A stretch of 35,797 nucleotides of DNA. It comes from Pseudomonadota bacterium. Its GTDB lineage: Bacteria; Pseudomonadota; Gammaproteobacteria; Steroidobacterales; Steroidobacteraceae. The notes under the pieces are model-generated. The model was not told the DNA's origin and did not search any database. It saw only the letters and a program-made list of their open reading frames with translations. The DNA lies in the NCBI GenBank assembly GCA_023423065.1, contig JAFAGC010000031.1, positions 1 through 35,797 on the forward strand, given 5' to 3'. Below, piece after piece: positions 31,425 through 35,797 of the stretch. Every line of letters begins with the position of its first letter. Position 1 is the stretch's first letter. Both the position numbers and the translations under genes were made by a program.

Positions 31425-31431
31425 TTAAGTC

Positions 31432-31932
31432 GTGAGCCGCTATCGACCCTCAGAGAAGCCCGGATCGCAGTTCATTACGCCCGCGGGCGAATTGCGCCTC
31501 AAACAGGAACTGGACCAGTTGTGGCGCGTCGAGCGCCCGCGCGTGACGCAGGCCGTCTCCGAAGCGGCGGCGCAGGGCGATCGATCCGAGAATGCCGAAT
31601 ACACGTACGGCAAACGTCGCCTGCGCGAGATCGACCGGCGCGTGAGATTCCTGCGCAAACGCCTGGACGGCATGACCGTGGTGGACAAACCACCCAGCGA
31701 CCGCAACCGCGTGTTCTTCGGAGCATGGGTGACGCTCGAGGATCTCGACGGCAACCGGCACACCCATCGCATCGTGGGGCCCGATGAATTCGACCAGGCC
31801 CCCGGCTACATCAGCATGGACGCGCCGCTCGCGCGCGCGCTCATGCGCAAGGCGCTCGACGACGAAGTGACCGTGCAGCTCCCCGGCGGCGAACGCGTGT
31901 TGTGCATCGTCGGGATCCGCTACGAGGAATGA
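31432..31932 (+). CDS. greB: Transcription elongation factor GreB
   Basis: A 166-residue cytoplasmic factor that rescues backtracked RNA polymerase by stimulating transcript cleavage. The N-terminal coiled coil carries the tip acidic pair in AAAQGDRSENAEYTYGKRRLREIDRR (D and E near 50-53), and the C-terminal globular domain holds GNRHTHRIVGPDEFD and ISMDAPLARALMRKALDDEV. The tip and length fit GreB rather than GreA. It begins with GTG. Its 3' end overlaps the stop of the convergent SRPBCC gene by 13 bp. Confidence 0.93.
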   Translation: MSRYRPSEKPGSQFITPAGELRLKQELDQLWRVERPRVTQAVSEAAAQGDRSENAEYTYGKRRLREIDRRVRFLRKRLDGMTVVDKPPSDRNRVFFGAWVTLEDLDGNRHTHRIVGPDEFDQAPGYISMDAPLARALMRKALDDEVTVQLPGGERVLCIVGIRYEE

Positions 31933-32957
31933 TCCTCGGCCGCGCCCTCGGCGCGGCGTGCGTAGAACGCGAGGATCACCTCGGAAAAATCCGCGATCAG
32001 GAAATCGGCGACCGGGCCCGCATACCAGTTGAAGTGCGTGCTCACGCGGTAACCCATGCGCAGCGACAGCCGCGTGCCGCCCTCGACGGGCGTCAGCGAA
32101 TACGTGCTCTCGCCGAGGTCGAAATACTCGCCGCCGATGCGCACGTGATCGTCGAGCGCGCCGGGCGGGAACGAGTCTTCTGAGAATTGATAGCGCCAGC
32201 TCACGAGTTCGTTCTCGCGCCATTCGACGGCGACCTGGTCGAACCGCACGCCGCGGCCCATCGTGACGTGGCGCAGGTGCAGGCCGTCCTCGAGCGCGCC
32301 CTCGCCCGCTTCCGGCAACGGGACGCCGATGCGGTACATCCACGCGTCGTCGACTTCGTCGGGCCTGATGTCCCGCGTGTCGACGAGCTGGCGCCAGACC
32401 GCCTCGGGCGTCGCGGCGACGAAGACGCTGCGTTCGTACACCCGATCGAGGGCTTCGGACGGAATGCGATGTTCGAAGGCGCCGAGCAGCAACGGCAGCA
32501 CGGCGAAACATCCGACCACGGAAGAGCGCGGCCAGTCGGTGATGCGGCAGATGGCGCCCATCAGCAGTCCGGCGAGACCGCCCAGCAGCGCGAACATCGG
32601 AATGATGATGATCGCGCAGATCCAGCCCTCGATGAGCAGCAGGAGCGAGCCGATCACGTACAACACGGTCGCGAGCATCGGCGCGGTGAAGTAATACATC
32701 CACGAGCGTCGTTCGGTCCTTTCGGCCACGTACACCGTGACCAGGCCGACCAGCAGCGGCGAGCCGTACAGAAACGAAACCAGCATCGCGGAATAGGCGC
32801 CCGCGGGTTCGCCCCAGAACAACAGTCGCAGCACGAGGCCCGCGAGGGCGCCGCAACCGACGGCATACCAGCCGCTGAATGGAATCCGTCGTTCCTGCGC
32901 TGGCGGCTCCTGCTGCTCCTCGAGCCGCCCACTCGGTGGGGTGTAGGGATTGTTCAT
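31920..32957 (-). CDS. Membrane protein with C-terminal SRPBCC-like domain
   Basis: A 345-residue protein: a Pro/Gln-rich N-terminus, four to five hydrophobic segments (about 30-48, 55-80, 88-140 and 145-165), then a soluble region of about 175 residues with VFVAATPEAVWRQLVDTRDI, VDDAWMYRIGVPLP, SWRYQF and LTPVEGGTRLSLRM that reads as a START/SRPBCC ligand-binding fold. Such domains bind hydrophobic ligands, consistent with its place after a desaturase. It overlaps the desaturase by 4 bp (ATGA), so the two are co-translated. The exact ligand is unknown. Confidence 0.75.
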   Translation of the reverse strand: MNNPYTPPSGRLEEQQEPPAQERRIPFSGWYAVGCGALAGLVLRLLFWGEPAGAYSAMLVSFLYGSPLLVGLVTVYVAERTERRSWMYYFTAPMLATVLYVIGSLLLLIEGWICAIIIIPMFALLGGLAGLLMGAICRITDWPRSSVVGCFAVLPLLLGAFEHRIPSEALDRVYERSVFVAATPEAVWRQLVDTRDIRPDEVDDAWMYRIGVPLPEAGEGALEDGLHLRHVTMGRGVRFDQVAVEWRENELVSWRYQFSEDSFPPGALDDHVRIGGEYFDLGESTYSLTPVEGGTRLSLRMGYRVSTHFNWYAGPVADFLIADFSEVILAFYARRAEGAAEDHSS

Positions 32958-33943
32958 GCGGCCGTGATTCGCTCTCGGCGGAAGCGGCACTGCTTTCGCG
33001 GTGTCTTCACGATCCGCGGAGCAGTCCGGAGCGGCCGCAATTCAGGCCGTGGCGCGAGGTCGGCCGGCAGCCGGAATCCCCATGCGAGCCCGACACGACG
33101 CATCGCGAGCAATGCCCACCAGCCTGGATCCCACTCGCCCGGATGGAGACCGAGGCGCGCCGAGCCCGGAAACGCGTGATGGTTGTTGTGCCAGCACTCG
33201 CCCATCGTGAGCAGCGAGGTGAGACGGACGTTGCGGCCCTGCACGGCCGCGCCCACGACTTCGTGATGCATGTCGCCGTGGTTGTGAGCCAGGAAACCGA
33301 TGATCCAGTGGCCGAACACGCCCGTCGTCACGCGCGCGCACACGCCCCAGAAGACGAATGCCCATCCGCCCCAGCAATAGAACAGCGCGGCCCAGGGCAG
33401 GTGTTGCCACATCCACGTTCGCTCGAGGAAACGGTAGAAGCGGTCCTGCGCGATGCGCGGCTCGACGACGAGCAGCGGCTCGTCGCGCAGGCGCAGCTCG
33501 CACACGAGCTGCCACCACGCGTCCTTCAGGAAACCCGAGCCATGGCGTAGATAGTCGTGGCAGACCGGCAGGCGCTGCGCGTAATCGCGCAGCTCGTGCT
33601 GGCGCAGCAGTCCGAGCGGCCCCGCGAGCCCGACCTGCACGCCCAGGTACACGAGCAGGTATTCGAGCCAGCGCGGGCACTGGAAACTGTCGTGGATGAG
33701 CTTGCGGTGACTGCCGAGCGAGTGGCCGAACAGCAGCACGGTGGCGGTGCTCGCGACGTAGAGCGCGAGCGCCGCGGGAGTGAACGTCGACGCGCCCCCG
33801 ACAATGGCGGCCGCGGACATGCCGAGAAACCACGCACCCTTCACCGCGGAGAACACGACCTCGCCGTCGAGCACCTGCTCCAGGTCGCGATGGCGCACTC
33901 GATGTCGCGACAGGCTCGCTGGCAACCCGGGCGCGCCGGCCAT
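32954..33943 (-). CDS. Membrane-bound fatty acid desaturase
   Basis: A 329-residue integral-membrane di-iron desaturase-type protein. Histidine boxes: GSHRKLIH (HX4H, 79-84), GECWHNNHH (HNNHH, 252-256), and an altered middle box LRQHELRDYAQR (H116) instead of HXXHH, as seen in a subgroup of bacterial desaturase-like proteins with an RDWAQR-type sequence. HNHGDMHHE (221-227) may supply ligands. It presumably introduces double bonds into fatty acyl chains in the inner membrane; the altered box leaves activity uncertain. It follows the ArsR regulator by 3 bp. Confidence 0.85.
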   Translation of the reverse strand: MAGAPGLPASLSRHRVRHRDLEQVLDGEVVFSAVKGAWFLGMSAAAIVGGASTFTPAALALYVASTATVLLFGHSLGSHRKLIHDSFQCPRWLEYLLVYLGVQVGLAGPLGLLRQHELRDYAQRLPVCHDYLRHGSGFLKDAWWQLVCELRLRDEPLLVVEPRIAQDRFYRFLERTWMWQHLPWAALFYCWGGWAFVFWGVCARVTTGVFGHWIIGFLAHNHGDMHHEVVGAAVQGRNVRLTSLLTMGECWHNNHHAFPGSARLGLHPGEWDPGWWALLAMRRVGLAWGFRLPADLAPRPELRPLRTAPRIVKTPRKQCRFRRERITAA

Positions 33944-33946
33944 GGC

Positions 33947-34273
33947 TCAGGTGGCCCTGGCCTTGCGGCGCTTCGCGAGCGCGCGGGACTCGCGCTTGAG
34001 CGGGCCGCCCACCGGGCACACCTCGAAGGCGAATCCGGTGAGCGTGTTCACGAGGTTGTCGGGCACGAGCGAATACAACACGCGCTGGCCCTGCCGCTCG
34101 CTGCGCACGAGGCCCGCGTTTTCGAGGACCGAGAGATGCCGCGACACCGCGGGCGTGCTCATCGCAAAGCGTTCCGCCAGCTCCGTGGTGGTGAGTTCGG
34201 CCTTGGAAAGGTAGGCCAGTATTTCGCGCCGCGGGCGGGAGGCCAGTGCTTCGAATATGCGGTCGAGTTGCAT
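33947..34273 (-). CDS. ArsR-family transcriptional regulator
   Basis: A 108-residue winged-helix regulator. The HTH region reads LTTTELAERFAMSTPAVSRHLSVLENAGLVRSERQGQRVLYSL, a standard ArsR/SmtB fold (about 26-68). The only cysteine is in FEVCPVGG near residue 86, so a classical metal site is unlikely; it may respond to another signal, as SdpR-like members do. It heads the desaturase and SRPBCC operon, so it probably autoregulates that operon. A 24-bp palindrome lies 11 bp upstream of its ATG. Confidence 0.9.
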   Translation of the reverse strand: MQLDRIFEALASRPRREILAYLSKAELTTTELAERFAMSTPAVSRHLSVLENAGLVRSERQGQRVLYSLVPDNLVNTLTGFAFEVCPVGGPLKRESRALAKRRKARAT

Positions 34274-34284
34274 TCGATTATTAG

Positions 34285-34308
34285 CTAATTCGTTAATTAA
34301 GCAATTAG
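34285..34308. promoter_or_regulatory. Palindromic operator upstream of the ArsR regulator
   Basis: A 24-bp near-perfect palindrome, CTAATT-N2-TTAATTAA-N2-AATTAG, 11 bp upstream of the arsR-like ATG. Half-sites differ only in the central-flank pair. Length, AT content and overlap with the probable -10 region match ArsR-family operators. Confidence 0.65.
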
Positions 34309-34334
34309 TACACCCGCGGCCCGGGCCAGGTCAA
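34305..34334 (-). promoter_or_regulatory. Candidate promoter of the ArsR-desaturase operon
   Basis: On the minus strand TTGACC (34334-34329) and TACTAA (34310-34305) are separated by 18 bp. The -10 region overlaps the operator at 34285-34308, so bound repressor would block polymerase. The -10 is a modest match. Confidence 0.4.
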
Positions 34335-34373
34335 GCGGGTCCGCGAAATATTCGCGTTAAGTACATCCGGCGC

Positions 34374-34402
34374 TTGTGGCGCCCCGGTGCGCCGCCTATT
34401 AT
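34374..34402 (+). promoter_or_regulatory. Candidate promoter of the GbsR/MarR operon
   Basis: TTGTGG (34374-34379) and TATTAT (34397-34402) are separated by 17 bp on the plus strand, 34 bp before the regulator ATG. The -10 box runs into the operator at 34401. Confidence 0.45.
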
Positions 34403-34420
34403 TTCTGTGAATACAGAAAT
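34401..34420. promoter_or_regulatory. Palindromic operator upstream of the GbsR/MarR regulator
   Basis: A perfect 8-4-8 inverted repeat, ATTTCTGT-GAAT-ACAGAAAT, starts within the -10 box and ends 15 bp before the regulator ATG. Position and symmetry fit an autoregulatory operator for a dimeric winged-helix protein. Confidence 0.7.
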
Positions 34421-34435
34421 TACGGACAAGACGAT

Positions 34436-34960
34436 ATGCAGCTCACCGACACCATGCGCCGCTACATCGTTCACTGGGGCGAGATGGGCAGCCGCTGGGG
34501 CATGAACCGCTCCGTCGCGCAGATCCACGCCCTGCTCTACCTGTCCGAGAAGCCGCTCAACGCCGACGAGATCGCCGAAACGCTCGGCATCGCGCGCTCC
34601 AACATCAGCACCGGGCTCAAGGAGCTGGTCGCGTGGGACCTCGTCCACATCACGCACGAGCTCGGCGACCGCCGCGACTACTTCGCCGCGCAGCACGACA
34701 CGTGGGAAGTCATCCGCGCGATCATGGACGGGCGCAAGAAGCGCGAGATCGACCCGACTCTCGCGGCGCTGCGCGAATGCGCGGCGCAGCTCGAGAAGGA
34801 CAAGGAGACGCCCGCCGCGGTGCGCGAGCGCATCGTCACGCAGCTCGAATTCCTCGAAACGGTCACGCGCTGGTTCGAGGCGATGAAGCGCTTGCCGCGC
34901 AAGACCCTGCTCAAGCTCATGCGGATGGGCGAACGCATCGCCAAAGTGATCGGCGACTGA
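34436..34960 (+). CDS. GbsR/MarR-family transcriptional regulator
   Basis: A 174-residue winged-helix regulator. Conserved N-terminal WGEMGSRWGMNRSVAQIHALLYLSEKPLNADEIAETLGIARSNISTGLKELVAWDLV is the GbsR-type HTH (helices about 23-70). The C-terminal helix (LEFLETVTRWFEAMKRLPRKTLLKLMRMG) would form the dimer interface. GbsR relatives repress membrane, osmolyte or lipid genes; the ligand is unknown here. It starts 7 bp before DUF4166, which it likely controls. The 60-bp frame extension to 34376 overlaps the promoter and was rejected. Confidence 0.88.
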   Translation: MQLTDTMRRYIVHWGEMGSRWGMNRSVAQIHALLYLSEKPLNADEIAETLGIARSNISTGLKELVAWDLVHITHELGDRRDYFAAQHDTWEVIRAIMDGRKKREIDPTLAALRECAAQLEKDKETPAAVRERIVTQLEFLETVTRWFEAMKRLPRKTLLKLMRMGERIAKVIGD

Positions 34961-34967
34961 GGACCTC

Positions 34968-35621
34968 ATGACACAGGCCCAGGCGCTCCCCCGCTCCCTT
35001 GCCCGCGAAGCCACGCTTCGCACGCGGCACGGATTACGCGAGGTGCTGGGCGCGCAGGCCTGGGCCCGGCTGCCCGAGGCGGTACGCGAGCGATTCGACG
35101 ACACGACCGCGGCGGTGACCTACGCCGGCGCATACGAAGTCGTCCGCGCGAGCCTGCTCGGCCGCCTGTTCGCCCGGATCGGCATGTTGTTCGGCATGCC
35201 CGTCACGCCACGCACCGGAACCGCGGTGGCCGCGCGCGTATTCGTCGAGCCCGACGCGCGCGGAGTAGTTTGGACCCGCGAGTACGAATGGGCCGACGGG
35301 ACGACCGACCTGGTGCGCTCCACCAAGGTCGTCGCCGGGCGCGAGCTCACCGAATGCCTGCCGGCGCGGCTCAACATGCCGCTCGAGGTCCGCGAGGACA
35401 ACGGCACGCTGCACTTCGTGAGCCGGGGCTACTATTTCGACATCCGCTTTGGCGACCTCGGCTTGAAGCTCCGGCTGCCCGGCGTATTCTCCCCGGGCGT
35501 CACGCACGTCGAACACGTGGATCTCGGTCACGGCTGGTTCCGCTTCACGATGACCGTCATGCATCCGTGGTTCGGCGAGATGTTCTTCCAGACCGGGCGT
35601 TTCTGCGCAGCGGAGGAATGA
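34968..35621 (+). CDS. DUF4166 family protein
   Basis: A 217-residue protein. GRLFARIGMLFGMPVTPRTGTAVAARVFVEPDARGVVWTREYEW, then HFVSRGYYFDIRFGDLGLKLRLPGVFSPGVTHVEHVDLGHGWFRFTMTVMHPWFGEMFFQTG, matches DUF4166, which often occurs beside or fused to an SDR/TIGR01777-like oxidoreductase. Function unknown; no signal peptide. The ribosome-binding site AGGA overlaps the regulator's stop. The next gene starts within its stop codon. Confidence 0.85.
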   Translation: MTQAQALPRSLAREATLRTRHGLREVLGAQAWARLPEAVRERFDDTTAAVTYAGAYEVVRASLLGRLFARIGMLFGMPVTPRTGTAVAARVFVEPDARGVVWTREYEWADGTTDLVRSTKVVAGRELTECLPARLNMPLEVREDNGTLHFVSRGYYFDIRFGDLGLKLRLPGVFSPGVTHVEHVDLGHGWFRFTMTVMHPWFGEMFFQTGRFCAAEE

Positions 35622-35797
35622 TGAGCGAACGCGGCATCCTCTTCACCGGCGCGACGGGTTTCATCGGTCCAAACGCGGTGCGCAGGTTGCGCGCGCGGGG
35701 CGACACGATCTGGGTCTGGGCCCGCGACGTCGCGAAAGCCCACGCCATCTTCGATCAGGGCGTGAACGTCGTCGGCGCGCTCGCGCAGATACCCGCG
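35621..35797 (+). CDS. NAD(P)-binding oxidoreductase, TIGR01777-like, partial
   Basis: The first 59 residues of a gene cut by the window edge. MSERGILFTGATGFIGPNAVRRLRARGD carries the Rossmann GATGFIG motif of extended SDRs; such an enzyme commonly follows DUF4166. In-frame ATGs are at 35618 and 35621; GGAGG at 35612-35616 fits the second better. The catalytic region lies outside the window, so the substrate cannot be inferred. Confidence 0.75.
   Translation, partial: MSERGILFTGATGFIGPNAVRRLRARGDTIWVWARDVAKAHAIFDQGVNVVGALAQIPA

Overview
The window looks like chromosomal DNA of a high-GC gammaproteobacterium. Supporting this are an 809-residue PlsB, GreB, ArfB, a YrfG-type nucleotidase beside a YciV/TrpH-type PHP phosphatase, a TfpX/TfpZ-like pilin accessory protein, and the DUF1302/DUF1329/Ycf48-like/RND set that is common in steroid- and lipid-metabolising Gammaproteobacteria. 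A relative of Steroidobacteraceae, Nevskiales or Xanthomonadales is my inference from gene content only. There are no rRNA, tRNA, CRISPR or integrase genes.

Layout. 1-4796: a yrfG-like gene diverges from a PHP phosphatase, YdcH, MscS, ArfB and TfpX-like run, which meets a small orphan RTX-related module tail to tail. 4980-14410 (minus strand): an envelope transport block, reading DUF1302 outer-membrane protein, DUF1329 protein, a strong hairpin, Ycf48-like periplasmic protein, MMPL/HpnN-like RND permease, an aromatic-amino-acid-type decarboxylase that overlaps the permease by 4 bp, and a secreted metallo-beta-lactamase-fold hydrolase. 14635-17947: plsB diverging from a short-chain dehydrogenase. 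17945-18776: a complete RAYT transposase gene enclosed in perfect 44-bp inverted repeats. 18774-20262: an alpha/beta hydrolase and an alkyltransferase-like protein, then a DUF4442 hot-dog protein. 20270-31325 (minus strand): a run of envelope and secreted proteins (M13 peptidase, LemA, two TPM proteins, L,D-transpeptidase, M1 aminopeptidase, rhomboid protease, a solitary contractile-tail sheath protein and an unknown secreted protein). It is interrupted by a 102-bp REPIN whose arms match the RAYT ends. 31432-35797: greB, then two divergent regulator-led operons: ArsR, desaturase and SRPBCC membrane protein on the minus strand; GbsR/MarR, DUF4166 and an NAD-binding oxidoreductase on the plus strand. 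Each has its own palindromic operator.

How the parts relate. Much of the window concerns the envelope: lipid synthesis (PlsB, desaturase, SDRs), lipid or hydrophobic-compound transport (DUF1302/DUF1329/RND), and peptidoglycan and protein turnover in the periplasm (L,D-transpeptidase, M1, M13, rhomboid, LemA/TPM). The items most worth follow-up are the RAYT/REPIN pair, the tail-sheath gene with no other phage or injection-system gene near it, the decarboxylase translationally coupled to an RND permease, and the two palindromic operators between the divergent regulators.
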